Assembly: GCA_942492735.1 (NCBI GenBank)
Contig: OW818648.1
Span: 496,001 to 560,000 of the forward strand
Origin: Sporobacter sp942492735
GTDB taxonomy: Bacteria > Bacillota > Clostridia > Oscillospirales > Oscillospiraceae
Reading direction: 5' to 3'
Length of the DNA stretch: 64,000 bases
Part shown: positions 17,227-26,518 of the stretch, piece by piece
Layout of the letters: every line of letters starts with the position of its first letter
How positions within the stretch are numbered: position 1 is the stretch's first letter
Notes under the pieces: generated by a model
Seen by the model: the letters and a program-made list of their open reading frames with translations, nothing else
The model's database searches: none
What the model was told of the DNA's origin: nothing
Program-made: the position numbers and the translations under genes

Positions 17227-18746
17227 TACACATTTACTCCCATCGAATAATTAATCAGGTTCTGCTCGGTCAGTTCGCTCTTCTGCAGTTCGCCGACCAT
17301 GCTGCCGTTTCTCATGACCATGACCCGGTCACACATACCGATGACTTCCATCATCTCAGAGGATATCATAATGACGGCGTAATTCTGAGCCACCAACTCG
17401 TTGATAATCTTATAGATCTCGATTTTAGCGCCGACATCGACACCGCGTGTCGGCTCATCGAGGATCAGCACCTTGGAATCGGAAGCCAGAAGCTTAGCGA
17501 TAGCGACCTTCTGCTGGTTGCCGCCCGACAGACTATGTGTGGGGTTTTCGATCGAACCGACCTTGATGGCCAGCTTCTGGACCATATCGTTTATGTATGC
17601 TGTCTCTTTTTTCTTGCTGATGACACTCAGCAAGCCCGTGAAAGCTTTCAGCCGCGTTATCGTGATATTCATGCGGATCGGCATTTTCAGGAGTACACCG
17701 TGCGCCTTACGGTCCTCGGGCAGCAGCCCGATGCCCTGCTTCACGGCGCTCTGCGGTGACTTGACCTTAATTTGCTTCCCGTTCATAAAAATCTTTCCGC
17801 TGTCCAGCGGATCGGCTCCGAAAATCGCCCGCATCGTCTCCGTACGCCCGGAACCGACAAGACCGGCAACGCCGAGCACCTCACCCTCGCGGACCTCAAA
17901 TGAAACATTTTTAACAACCCGGCCGCTGTTGAGGTTTTCAACCCTGAAAACAACATCGCCGATCTGCGGCTCCCTGTGCGGGAAATAGCTCTCCAATGTC
18001 CGCCCGATCATCAGGCTGACAAGCTTCTCCTTATCGATGGACGACGTCTCATATGTCCCGACATAGGTGCCGTCCTTCATGACTGTCACGCGGTCTGCAA
18101 GCCTGAAAATTTCTTCAAGACGGTGCGATATGTAAATAATCGCGACACCCTTTGACCGGAGGTCTTCAAGCAGCTTGAAAAGCTGTTCAGCTTCACTCGC
18201 CGCTAGCACGGCCGTCGGCTCATCAAGCACGAGAACAGACGATTCTCTCGCCAGCGCTTTGCAGATTTCAACGACCTGCTGGTGCGCGACGGAGAGTTCC
18301 GATACCATCTTATTCTCGCTGATATTGACGAAACCCAGGCTGTCCAGAACCTCGCGCGCCTTTTTGCGCAGCTTTTTCCAGTTGATCAGCTTGCCTTTAT
18401 CGGCGAGCTTGTCAATAAATATGTTCTCCGCCACAGTCAAGCTGCCGATCAGCGCGAATTCCTGGTATATGACGGATATACCATGGTCAATCCCATCCTT
18501 CGGGCTATTAATGCTTGCCTTTTTACCGTTCAAATATATATCGCCGCTGTCTTTGATGTAGGCTCCGGACAGAATCTTCATCAGCGTCGACTTCCCCGCA
18601 CCGTTCTCCCCGCAGAGCGCGTGTATTTCTCCCGCTTTGATCTGTATGCAGACATCCTGCAGCGCCTTAACACCGCCGAATATCTTGCAGATGTTCTGCA
18701 TGTCGATATGGTATTTCACATCAGCCATCACCTGTACTTCAGGCAT
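17226..18746 (-). CDS. CUT2-type sugar ABC transporter ATPase, tandem nucleotide-binding domains (RbsA family)
   Basis: The 506-residue protein has two ABC domains. The first has Walker A 'GENGAGKST' (near residue 45), signature 'ELSVAHQQ' and Walker B 'VLVLDEPTAVL'. The second has a degenerate P-loop 'GLVGSGRTE', signature 'LSGGNQQKVAIAKLL' and 'VLILDEPTRGVDVG'. This asymmetry is normal for RbsA/MglA/XylG. It energises uptake with the adjacent permease and the lipoprotein encoded upstream. The start follows an AGGGGAG site. Confidence 0.93.
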   Translation of the reverse strand: MPEVQVMADVKYHIDMQNICKIFGGVKALQDVCIQIKAGEIHALCGENGAGKSTLMKILSGAYIKDSGDIYLNGKKASINSPKDGIDHGISVIYQEFALIGSLTVAENIFIDKLADKGKLINWKKLRKKAREVLDSLGFVNISENKMVSELSVAHQQVVEICKALARESSVLVLDEPTAVLAASEAEQLFKLLEDLRSKGVAIIYISHRLEEIFRLADRVTVMKDGTYVGTYETSSIDKEKLVSLMIGRTLESYFPHREPQIGDVVFRVENLNSGRVVKNVSFEVREGEVLGVAGLVGSGRTETMRAIFGADPLDSGKIFMNGKQIKVKSPQSAVKQGIGLLPEDRKAHGVLLKMPIRMNITITRLKAFTGLLSVISKKKETAYINDMVQKLAIKVGSIENPTHSLSGGNQQKVAIAKLLASDSKVLILDEPTRGVDVGAKIEIYKIINELVAQNYAVIMISSEMMEVIGMCDRVMVMRNGSMVGELQKSELTEQNLINYSMGVNV

Positions 18747-19131
18747 TATTTATCTCCCCTTTTGGTCTATACCATCAAATTATCTGCATTTGAATAAAAG
18801 TGTTGCGCCATTATTCCTGCAATTTAGTACTTTCACTTTTTTGTTGTGTTCTGACTTGTTATCTACTTATACATCATAGCCATATGCTGACGTATAAATC
18901 AACGCGAAAATATTAGCAAAATTCATATGGGTTCCTGAATAGTAACCGAAAGTCCGCGTATCAAAATAGATCCTGCTGTACCTGTATACCAAATGTTGTA
19001 AGGGCGATGTATCCTCATACCCAAACTTTCGGAAATCATCATCATAAATAATATGGACTGGCAAGTCCTATAAATCTCTCAATTTATAGGACTTGCCGTC
19101 GTGGAAAAGAAAATGTCCTCTTTAGATGCTA
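18747..19131 (-). other. 385-bp gap inside the sugar ABC operon with a strong stem-loop
   Basis: Between the binding-protein gene and the ATPase gene lies AT-rich DNA. It holds a 15-bp perfect stem-loop at 19060-19097 (8-nt loop), about 35 nt after the binding-protein stop codon. There is no T tract on the minus strand, so it is more likely an mRNA 3'-end protector that keeps binding-protein mRNA abundant than a full terminator. No convincing gene was seen in the rest of the gap. Confidence 0.55.
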
Positions 19132-20466
19132 TTAGCTGAGGGGGGTGAAAACCTGATCGGGCAGCGTCGTATAATCCTGGTTGGGATCAGTGGGTATCCA
19201 CTGGTCAACATTGTCCTTCGTCACCAGTACATTATCGAGCTGAACGCTGGCGGGCAGGTTTGTCGCGTCGAAGCCCTCGACGAATATCTTGTATGCGAGC
19301 TGCGTGCAGGCTGCAGCCCAGGTGGTCGGGCTGGCCAGGGTCATACCGAGAATCGTGCCGTCCTTGACGTAATTCAGAGCCTGTCTGTCGCCGTCGCCGA
19401 CGCAGACAATCTTAATGTCCGTACCTGGCTTAAAGCCGGCTGACTGCATCGCCTTAATGGCACCGAAAGCTTCCTGGTCGTTATCGACAAATACACCCTG
19501 GATATCCGGATGCGCGGTGAGGATGTCTTCCATAGCCTTCTGGCCGCCGTCCTGGCTCCAGAGACCGTCAATGTTGACGACGATAGACCAGTCGTAGGTT
19601 GCATCTTCGAACTTCGCGCTCTTGACGATTTGCTGCTCGAGGTCATAACCGTAGAGCATCGCGTCGACCTTTGTTGCAAACGGCTTGCCCAGGTCAATCG
19701 CTCGCTGGTAGACAAAGCCGCCGATGAAGCCGTTGTACTTGCCTTCTGCGATCGGGTGCCCGATCATACCGCAGCTGGTGGCAATCTTAACAGCAGAAAC
19801 GCCTTTGTACTGACTGGCCAGCAGCTGGCCGACCATGAAGCCCTGACCGTAAAAGTCAGTCGCGGCTGTTGTAATAACGGGAACCTCTGACGGGAATGGC
19901 AGGCCCAAGCCGATACTCGGGATGCCCGCTTCAGCGGCCGTCTTTAAAGCAACTGATTCAGCCTCGATGCTCCAGTCGCAGTCGATAATGAGGTCGACGC
20001 CGAGCGTCACCATGTTCTCGATCGCAGCAACCTGTTTGGCATTATCTGCGTCGGAAACAGCCATTGTGAATTCCCAGCCATTTTTCTCGCATTCGGCTTT
20101 GATCGTTTCGGCCATAGCCGCAAAGAAGGGGGTGCCGTTCGTCCATGTCACATAGCCGACCGTCACATCGTCCTTCTTGTTGAGGGCTTTGATTGCCTTG
20201 TCAATGTCGGCGCGGGATGCCTGGTTTGGGTAGACAACGCCGGTCCAGGGTACCTGGTTGGGCAGAGCCTGAATCCTCGCGATATCTCCCAGGGGTATCT
20301 CCGTAGGTGCTGCTGACGCAGAAGCCTCTGACGTTGCCGGAGCCGCGGAAGTTGCCGCTGCCGACGGTGAAGTCTCTGTTGTTGTCTTAGGGGCACAACC
20401 ATACAGAAGTGATGCGGCCATGATAACAATCAGGACCATGCTGATGATCATCTTTAACTTTTTCAA
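19132..20466 (-). CDS. CUT2-type sugar/nucleoside-binding lipoprotein
   Basis: This 444-residue protein begins with a lipoprotein signal ('IVMAASLLYGC', Cys near residue 24). A low-complexity Ala/Ser/Thr linker and a periplasmic-binding-protein type 1 fold follow ('VTVGYVTWTNGTPFFAAMAETIKAECEKNG', 'DIQGVFVDNDQEAFGAIKAMQSAG'). It should capture a sugar or nucleoside at the cell surface for the RbsA/RbsC-like pair downstream. Translation starts at TTG, set 7 nt after GAGGAGG. At 444 residues it is longer than RbsB. Proximity to deoC and cdd makes a pentose or nucleoside ligand plausible, but this is only inference. Confidence 0.88.
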   Translation of the reverse strand: MKKLKMIISMVLIVIMAASLLYGCAPKTTTETSPSAAATSAAPATSEASASAAPTEIPLGDIARIQALPNQVPWTGVVYPNQASRADIDKAIKALNKKDDVTVGYVTWTNGTPFFAAMAETIKAECEKNGWEFTMAVSDADNAKQVAAIENMVTLGVDLIIDCDWSIEAESVALKTAAEAGIPSIGLGLPFPSEVPVITTAATDFYGQGFMVGQLLASQYKGVSAVKIATSCGMIGHPIAEGKYNGFIGGFVYQRAIDLGKPFATKVDAMLYGYDLEQQIVKSAKFEDATYDWSIVVNIDGLWSQDGGQKAMEDILTAHPDIQGVFVDNDQEAFGAIKAMQSAGFKPGTDIKIVCVGDGDRQALNYVKDGTILGMTLASPTTWAAACTQLAYKIFVEGFDATNLPASVQLDNVLVTKDNVDQWIPTDPNQDYTTLPDQVFTPLS

Positions 20467-21115
20467 ATGTTTTCCTCCTCAAAATTTATCTTTATTATTT
20501 GTGCCGGTTCATTTACTGCCATAGTCATTTTTTTGCCCGCGCTCACCTGCCTTCTCGTTAAACTCAATTGTTGTTTGTAAAAAGCCACGCGGCGATACAT
20601 AAATCCATATATGGAAATTTGAATTGATTCGTTTGTCAGATACTCCAATAGCTCCTCTATTATTCTGCTTCAGGTTTATACATGCGTACGTCCCTATTAT
20701 CCACGAGGAACACTCGGTCTGATTTGCCTGTTCAGAGCATTTACTCCATCAGAAGATTTTGCCCTAAGGTCAGCAGTATATGCAAATGGCGTCACACGTA
20801 ATATCATAAAGCCGCTGTCAATCACATGCTTTTTCATTGCTTAGATTATATCCCGGACAACGCTGCTCATAGTATACTCGAATGATCGAACCTCATTTAG
20901 TGTATATGCTGACGAACCGAAGTTGGCGCGTAACTTATTTGGCGCTTTTTACTATGATATCACAATCATCCACTTAAGTCTTTGGTTCAAATTACAATAA
21001 GCAAGATTTTCTATCGTGCAAACATAAAATTTATTATGCTTTTCATTTTGTTCTCTTGGCGACTATTGCCGCACGGCCCACATTTGTATCTCCATATAAA
21101 TCTATCTCTGTTTTA

Positions 21116-21131
21116 TTGTAATATACTACAA
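21116..21131. promoter_or_regulatory. Operator-like repeat, copy 1
   Basis: TTGTAATATACTACAA has inverted TTGTA/TACAA arms. It is identical to a second copy 183 bp downstream, and both lie upstream of the PucR-type gene. It is a candidate binding site for that regulator or another. Confidence 0.5.
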
Positions 21132-21298
21132 CACAACACGAGTGGGGTTTGGCCATCAAGCACGTAAAACGAGCCTCCACAATTAACCATATTGGGCCAC
21201 AAATTAAAGCTGTACGTCTTTTTATGTCGATCGATTTGCCACCGCATGCGTATTAGCGTCCTATTCATTCATTATGTCTAATTTAGTAGGTTTGTTTT

Positions 21299-21314
21299 TT
21301 GTAATATACTACAA
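21299..21314. promoter_or_regulatory. Operator-like repeat, copy 2
   Basis: An exact second copy of the same 16-mer. Here the palindromic arms extend to TTTTGTA/TACAAAA (21297-21316). It sits about 95 bp before the regulator start codon, where it could control that promoter. Confidence 0.5.
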
Positions 21315-21407
21315 AATACCTCGCAGAAAATTGACTTCACCATCATGCCATGAGATACTTGGTTTAAGTCAAAAAAACAACCTGCCGTTTAACCTGGAGG
21401 AATTCTT

Positions 21408-23006
21408 ATGCAGATTTCGCTCAACATCATTCTTGATGTCCTGCAACCCTATCATCAGGAAGCTTACGTTACCGCCGACTGCAAGCTTTCATTTTCAAGA
21501 TGCCTGCCGCTGCCAGATGAAGCACGGGACATCATGTGGGACTGTATTTATGTCGGAGGTCTCTCAAAGGCGCTTTCACTTCGGGGCAGCAATACGGAAT
21601 TCTGCTGCATCTGTTTGCGCGACAGAGTGAAGGACGATGCTGAGACAGACACTTCTTTAAAAGGCCTGATAATCATTAACGAAAACTTTACCCTTAACGC
21701 GCTGCTTATGCAGGTGCAGAACAGGGTTTTTGCAATCTTCGACTGGATTCACAAAATGCACGAGACAATGATCCATGACGGATCGATGCAGGACATCGTC
21801 GATTTATGCGCGCCTGTCATTGATAACTGTATAGCGATATCCGATTCTTCCCTGATGCTTCTAGCGTATTCACGGTATATTCCATGCGACGACCCGATAA
21901 TATCGGCACTCATTAAGTACGGATACCATCCCGAGGAATCGATTCAAAAATTCAGAGAACATGATCTGTTTAAATTATGGGAAACGGCGGAAGGCATTTA
22001 CATCGACGAATCGAGAGAAACGGCGTCCTATACCGCGCTGAATAAAATCTTCCGGTTTCATCATGTCTATTTTGCCCATGCGGTTCTCATGTGCAACCGC
22101 AAACCGCCGACCCCCGGCATGATTGACCTCTTTCAGCTCTTTCTTGACGCGCTGGCCGTGTACATTGAGCGTGCCTGGGAGGCAAAAAGCGCTTGCAATC
22201 ACATTTATGACACGTTCCTGACAGATCTTATTGAAGGAAGTATCTCCAGCAAAAAGGTTATTGAGGAACGCTCGCATTACGTCGGCATCCCGCTCACCGG
22301 CCAGTTCTGCCTTTTCCAGATCATATCGAACGACTCGGCCAATATGTCCATCGGCAAAATGCTCCTGGAGTTCTCTGATTTGTTCCCCAGATTCAAATTT
22401 ATCCGATATCAGCAGCGCATCGTCGCAATTAATAATTTCTGCACACACGAAGATCTTGGCGAGCAGCTGCAGGGAATCTGCAACAGTCTTGAGGCATTTT
22501 TAGAAAAATATGACGCGCTATGCGGCATCAGTCTCTATTTCAGTTCGCTGGATGAAACGCCGTATTCTTTCAGGCAATCGACATTGGCTCTTAAATACAT
22601 CGACCGGTTGGCCGGCAACGGTAAGGAAATGCCGCTCCATCCTTCGATTATGAATACGTCGAGGATTAATCACTTTTCCCGAAGTTATATATTCTGTCTC
22701 CTCGGTGAACATGAGGGTAATGCCGCGTTATGGTATCACAGCGAGTATCACCATATGCTCCGCAAACTACACGAATACGACGCCCGACATAAAGGGAATA
22801 CAATCCAACTACTCAAGCTGTTTCTGGGCTTTGAACGAAGCGCGACTGAAACGGGCCTCGCCCTCAATATGCACCGTAATAACGTCCTATATCATGTAAG
22901 CCGAATCGAAGAATTGCTCGGTGTAAATTTTGATGATCCCTCCGTACGATTTATGATGCTCGTATCGTTTGTTCTGCTGGAGCTGTATGGTTTTAATTCG
23001 GAGTAA
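21408..23006 (+). CDS. PucR/CdaR-type transcriptional regulator
   Basis: This 532-residue protein ends in a PucR-type helix-turn-helix: 'LFLGFERSATETGLALNMHRNNVLYHVSRIEELLGV', near residues 470-505. The central region fits the GGDEF-like/PucR middle domain. The N-terminal 200 residues resemble the sensory part of such regulators. PucR proteins control purine, amino-acid or sugar use, commonly next to the genes they regulate. It is transcribed away from the sugar/nucleoside ABC operon, making that operon the likely target. The start is fixed by CTGGAGG. Confidence 0.85.
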   Translation: MQISLNIILDVLQPYHQEAYVTADCKLSFSRCLPLPDEARDIMWDCIYVGGLSKALSLRGSNTEFCCICLRDRVKDDAETDTSLKGLIIINENFTLNALLMQVQNRVFAIFDWIHKMHETMIHDGSMQDIVDLCAPVIDNCIAISDSSLMLLAYSRYIPCDDPIISALIKYGYHPEESIQKFREHDLFKLWETAEGIYIDESRETASYTALNKIFRFHHVYFAHAVLMCNRKPPTPGMIDLFQLFLDALAVYIERAWEAKSACNHIYDTFLTDLIEGSISSKKVIEERSHYVGIPLTGQFCLFQIISNDSANMSIGKMLLEFSDLFPRFKFIRYQQRIVAINNFCTHEDLGEQLQGICNSLEAFLEKYDALCGISLYFSSLDETPYSFRQSTLALKYIDRLAGNGKEMPLHPSIMNTSRINHFSRSYIFCLLGEHEGNAALWYHSEYHHMLRKLHEYDARHKGNTIQLLKLFLGFERSATETGLALNMHRNNVLYHVSRIEELLGVNFDDPSVRFMMLVSFVLLELYGFNSE

Positions 23007-23043
23007 CGAAAACCGAAGCATAACCGCTTATAATGTATAATGC

Positions 23044-23075
23044 AAAAGCGCATTGGCCAAGCCAATGCGTTTTTA
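23044..23075. terminator. Terminator between the PucR gene and cdd
   Basis: The stem GCGCATTGG/CCAATGCG has a short CCAAG loop, is followed by T5 on the plus strand and has a T tract on the minus strand as well. It serves both convergent transcripts. Confidence 0.85.
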
Positions 23076-23129
23076 CTGAGTCTTTTTACGAGCCAAGGCA
23101 GTCAATTATGTCGAGCGGTGCCGCCGGTG

Positions 23130-23543
23130 TTACTTTAAATTTTCTGGTCCGAAGCCGAGCGGCAGGAGGTCACCGAGCTTATGAACTTCGACGCGCTCCT
23201 CCGAACTCCTGAGAATAACATCGAATGTTTTTGGGCTAGCGAACTCCATCATCACCTGCCGGCATACACCACACGGAGCCAAAAGCATATCAGGCGCGGC
23301 GTATTCTTTACCTCCGGCTACGGCGATAGCGGTAAAGTCCCTTTTCCCTTCCGAAACTGCCTTGAAAAAAGCCACGCGTTCAGCACAGACGGTTGGCGAA
23401 AAAGCCGCGTTTTCAATATTGCTGCCGGTATATACCGATCCGTCTGAACATAATAACGCCGCTCCGACAGAAAAATGCGAATACGGAATATATGCTGCCT
23501 GACGGGCGATTATCGCCATGTTCATGAGCGCAACATACTCCAT
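23130..23543 (-). CDS. cdd: Cytidine deaminase
   Basis: A 137-residue homotetrameric-type cytidine deaminase. Zn ligands and the catalytic Glu appear in 'VCAERVAFFKA' and 'APCGVCRQVMMEF', and 'YSHFSVGAAL' is the substrate segment. It converts (deoxy)cytidine to (deoxy)uridine. It starts 2 bp after deoC ends, so the two are cotranscribed for nucleoside salvage. Confidence 0.95.
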   Translation of the reverse strand: MEYVALMNMAIIARQAAYIPYSHFSVGAALLCSDGSVYTGSNIENAAFSPTVCAERVAFFKAVSEGKRDFTAIAVAGGKEYAAPDMLLAPCGVCRQVMMEFASPKTFDVILRSSEERVEVHKLGDLLPLGFGPENLK

Positions 23544-23545
23544 CT

Positions 23546-24205
23546 TTACTGTTCCTCCAGCGCCTTCATAATCTTGACAACACGGCTCGTGCCAAGGCGA
23601 GAGCTGCCGAGGTCGATAAATCTTTCGGCATCCTCCAGGCTCCCGATCCCGCCGGATGCTTTTACTTTGACACGAGGGCCGATATGCTCTTTCATGAGCT
23701 TGACATCTTCAAAAGTCGCTCCGCCTTTCGAAAAGCCTGTCGATGTTTTGATATAATCCGCCCCTGCGTTCGTGACAATGTGACTCATGACGATTTTTTC
23801 ATCGTCTGTCAGGAGACACGTCTCAATGATGACCTTCAGAACACGGTCGCCGCACACTGCTTTTACAGCCCGGATCTCATCTTCGACAAATGCGGCATTT
23901 CCCTCTTTCAGCGCGCCGATATTTATCACCATGTCAATCTCGTCAGCCCCGTTTTTTATAGCGTCCCGTGTCTCAAACACCTTGACCTCCGTCGTGCTGT
24001 AACCATTCGGAAAACCAATCACGGTGCACACCTTCATGCGCGCCCCGATAAAAGCTTTCGCACGGGCAACAAATGACGGCGGAATGCAGACGCTCGCCGT
24101 TTGATATCGAATGGCGTCCTCGCAAATTTCTCGAATCTGATCCCACGTACTGTCCACACCCAGCAGCGTGTGGTCGACTTTCGAAAGGATGTCCTTAATC
24201 TCCAT
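23546..24205 (-). CDS. deoC: Deoxyribose-phosphate aldolase
   Basis: A 219-residue class I aldolase. It shows 'VIGFPNGYSTTEVKVFET', 'EIDMVINIGALKEG', 'DYIKTSTGFSKGGATFEDV' with the Schiff-base Lys region, and 'VKASGGI'. It splits 2-deoxyribose-5-phosphate into glyceraldehyde-3-phosphate and acetaldehyde. Together with cdd and the upstream sugar/nucleoside ABC system it points to deoxynucleoside catabolism. Confidence 0.95.
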   Translation of the reverse strand: MEIKDILSKVDHTLLGVDSTWDQIREICEDAIRYQTASVCIPPSFVARAKAFIGARMKVCTVIGFPNGYSTTEVKVFETRDAIKNGADEIDMVINIGALKEGNAAFVEDEIRAVKAVCGDRVLKVIIETCLLTDDEKIVMSHIVTNAGADYIKTSTGFSKGGATFEDVKLMKEHIGPRVKVKASGGIGSLEDAERFIDLGSSRLGTSRVVKIMKALEEQ

Positions 24206-24273
24206 TTTTCTGCTCCGATCATAGCTTAATTAGTATTAAGAGATTGCCGCGCTGCATCGCACAACGTGCGCTC

Positions 24274-24618
24274 TCAGTCAATCATCGGGTCATAAATTAC
24301 ATGACAGTGAAAATGTTTCGCCTGCTGAAAATCACCCAAATACATTTCAACCTTACACGCGCCTTTTAGTCGGATGATCTCTTCTGACGCCAATTTGACA
24401 GCAGCGAAGATCTCCAGCTTCAACGCATCGTCTTCATCTGAAAAATCGAATATCGTCGCAATATGTCGTTTGGTGGTAATGACGATATGTACCTCGGCGT
24501 AAGGCATGGTTGAATAAAATGCCAGCAGTGTATCGGATTCATAAATGATTTTCATTCGATTCCGTTCTGATTCAAGATTGTTTATCAATCTGCAAAATAC
24601 ACATTCATTTTCTTTCAT
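24274..24618 (-). CDS. HIT-family nucleotide-binding protein
   Basis: From ATG 24618 it has 114 residues. It shows 'ECVFCRLIN' (paired Cys at the start) and the histidine triad 'KHFHCHVIYDP' (H-x-H-x-H) at the end. HIT proteins hydrolyse dinucleoside or aminoacyl-nucleotide phosphoramidates. The frame extends to 24654, but a CGGAGG site 7 nt before 24618 fixes the start. It lies 68 bp upstream of deoC on the same strand. Confidence 0.85.
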   Translation of the reverse strand: MKENECVFCRLINNLESERNRMKIIYESDTLLAFYSTMPYAEVHIVITTKRHIATIFDFSDEDDALKLEIFAAVKLASEEIIRLKGACKVEMYLGDFQQAKHFHCHVIYDPMID

Positions 24619-24751
24619 GTTTGGCCTCCGATAACATGTATCCATATACCCCAATCATACTGCATCGGATAAGATGCGTCAATGTTTTTCCCATTTCATT
24701 CCAGTGTCGACGAAGAAAGTAAGCGGGTACTATATAAATTTTAGTAAAATA

Positions 24752-24760
24752 TGTTATAAT
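24752..24760 (+). promoter_or_regulatory. Extended -10 promoter for the 24801 gene
   Basis: TGTTATAAT (TGnTATAAT) lies about 40 bp before the start codon. No strong -35 is seen, as is usual for extended -10 promoters. Confidence 0.5.
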
Positions 24761-24800
24761 CTTTCGTAGCACATATGTACATCACGAAAGGATGAACTTG

Positions 24801-26435
24801 ATGAAAAAGAAAATTATCACGATACTGGTGCTCGTTGTTATATTTGCCGCCATCATTTTTTTAACATCGCCTAATCTCAACCCAATCTATGGAGAAGGTC
24901 TTGGATTTTGGGCCTTTGTTATCACTGTATTCGCCGTTGTCCTCCTGCTCCAAAGTGCCGGGGCGAAAAATGTCGTTTACCAGGAGAACGGCACAATTAA
25001 GTATTCGGTTCCAAAAAAGGGGCGCAGGTATCTGCTCATTGCGGCGATTCCATGGGTCATCCTAATTCTTTTGAGCATCTATTCAAGCGCGCTGTTTCAT
25101 GTGAACAAATATAGAGACCAGATGCCGGAGCCTGAGGTACGGGAGTTTTCCTCCGACGTCCAGCCGATTGATGTGAGCCAGCTGCCGGTTGTCGACAGCG
25201 AGCTGGCATCGCTTTTAGCCGATAAAAAGCTCGGCGAAAAGCCCGCGCTTGGCAGCCAGGTGACTCTCGGCGATCCGACAATACAAAAGGTAAACGGCAA
25301 GCTCGTTTGGGCGGTCCCCTTGCTGCATTCCGGGTTTTTTAAGTGGGCTTCGAGTACGAACGGTACCCCCGGATATATCCTTGTCTCCGCGACAAACCCC
25401 AGAGATGTCACCTATGCTGAAAATTTCTTGATTAAATACCAGGCAAACGCTTATTTGCTTGACAATCTGGAGCGTCACGTGCGCTTATCCGGCGGATTTT
25501 TTAAGGGTATCACCGATTATTCCTTTGAAATAAATGATGAGGGCAGGCCTTTCTGGGTTGTCACCACATACAGAAATCTTGTCGGTATAAATTTGCCAGA
25601 GGCCGACGGTGTCATCATTATCGACGCTGGAACTGGCGTAAGCAGCCGGTACAGCATTGACAATATCCCTGCATGGGTTGACCGCGTACAGCCGCAGGAC
25701 TATATCATGACCCAGATCGCCAATCGCGGCAATTACGTCCATGGATTGTTTAATTTCTCAAATAAGGATAAGTTCCAAGCATCCGAGGGTTATGCTATTG
25801 TGTATAACAATGACCGCTGTTACCTGTATACAGGCCTGACAAGCGTCGGCGCCGACGAAAGCACCATCGGATTTATGATGATCGACATGGTCACAAAAAT
25901 TCCGTATCTCTATCAGATCAGCGGCGCAACGGAATATGCCGCCCAGCAGTCCGCCGAGGGTAAGGTCCAGAATCTTCGTTATTATGCCTCATTCCCGCTT
26001 ATCACCAATGTCGACGGAAAAGCATCATACTTCATGACCTTGAAGGATGACGCGCGGCTTATCAAGCAGTATGCCTTCGTCTCCGTCACCGATTATACCA
26101 GTGTCGGTAATGGCGAAAATATCAGCGATGCCATCTCCAACTTCCGTTCCGTCTTAAAATACTCCAGCGGGGGTTCCGCCATCGACACGAGCGGCGAACA
26201 GCTGACTCTGCAGGGCAAGGTCGAGCGCATATCGTCTCAGATATCCGGTGGGAATACGATTTACTATCTCATTCTGGCCGAACAGCCCGACAAGATCTTC
26301 ACCGCTGTGGCTGACGTCAGCCCAGAACTCTCACTGACAAGAGAAGGCGACGATGTGAGCCTGACTTACACCAAGACCGACAAAGTCATCATCGATATCG
26401 CTACCTTCGATAACCTGATGTACACGCAGAAGTAA
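24801..26435 (+). CDS. Membrane-anchored protein of unknown function (544 aa)
   Basis: Three hydrophobic helices lie in the first 100 residues ('IITILVLVVIFAAIIFLTS', 'FWAFVITVFAVVLLLQSA', 'YLLIAAIPWVILILLSIYSSALF'). A large soluble domain of about 440 residues follows, with no motif I recognise. That domain is rich in beta-forming stretches and in 'YILVSATNPRD' and 'GVIIIDAGTGVSSRYS'-like segments, and has an OB-like tail ('LQGKVERISSQISGGNTIYYLILAEQP'). The topology suggests an extracytoplasmic or cytoplasmic-face globular domain. The preferred start is the ATG 9 nt after GAAAGG, not the ATG touching it at 24792. It is monocistronic. Confidence 0.75.
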   Translation: MKKKIITILVLVVIFAAIIFLTSPNLNPIYGEGLGFWAFVITVFAVVLLLQSAGAKNVVYQENGTIKYSVPKKGRRYLLIAAIPWVILILLSIYSSALFHVNKYRDQMPEPEVREFSSDVQPIDVSQLPVVDSELASLLADKKLGEKPALGSQVTLGDPTIQKVNGKLVWAVPLLHSGFFKWASSTNGTPGYILVSATNPRDVTYAENFLIKYQANAYLLDNLERHVRLSGGFFKGITDYSFEINDEGRPFWVVTTYRNLVGINLPEADGVIIIDAGTGVSSRYSIDNIPAWVDRVQPQDYIMTQIANRGNYVHGLFNFSNKDKFQASEGYAIVYNNDRCYLYTGLTSVGADESTIGFMMIDMVTKIPYLYQISGATEYAAQQSAEGKVQNLRYYASFPLITNVDGKASYFMTLKDDARLIKQYAFVSVTDYTSVGNGENISDAISNFRSVLKYSSGGSAIDTSGEQLTLQGKVERISSQISGGNTIYYLILAEQPDKIFTAVADVSPELSLTREGDDVSLTYTKTDKVIIDIATFDNLMYTQK

Positions 26436-26438
26436 TAT

Positions 26439-26468
26439 AAAAGGGGCTGTCAAAGACAGTCCCTTTTT
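26439..26468 (+). terminator. Terminator after the 544-aa membrane protein
   Basis: The stem AAAAGGGgCTGTC pairs with GACAGtCCCTTTTT around an AAA loop and ends in a T run. Confidence 0.85.
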
Positions 26469-26518
26469 AACTCGAAGGCGTAAACTCCGTATTGTCATTA
26501 CTATGAAATACCCGCGGC

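Larger units (their letters stand above)
20467..21407. other. 941-bp divergent regulatory region
   Basis: The region separates the minus-strand binding-protein gene from the plus-strand PucR-type regulator. It is AT-rich, with no credible ORF; short open frames lack ribosome sites or family features. It contains two copies of a 16-bp near-palindrome, listed separately. A TTGACA-like box on the minus strand (20821-20816) has no good -10 partner at normal spacing. Confidence 0.6.

Noticed and set aside
18867..19064. 65-codon minus-strand ORF in the sugar ABC operon gap
   Set aside because: It starts at TTG inside the stem-loop, with no ribosome site and no similarity I can see.
20463..20648. 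61-codon minus-strand ORF overlapping the binding-protein start
   Set aside because: It ends in the ribosome site region of the binding-protein gene and shows no coding features.
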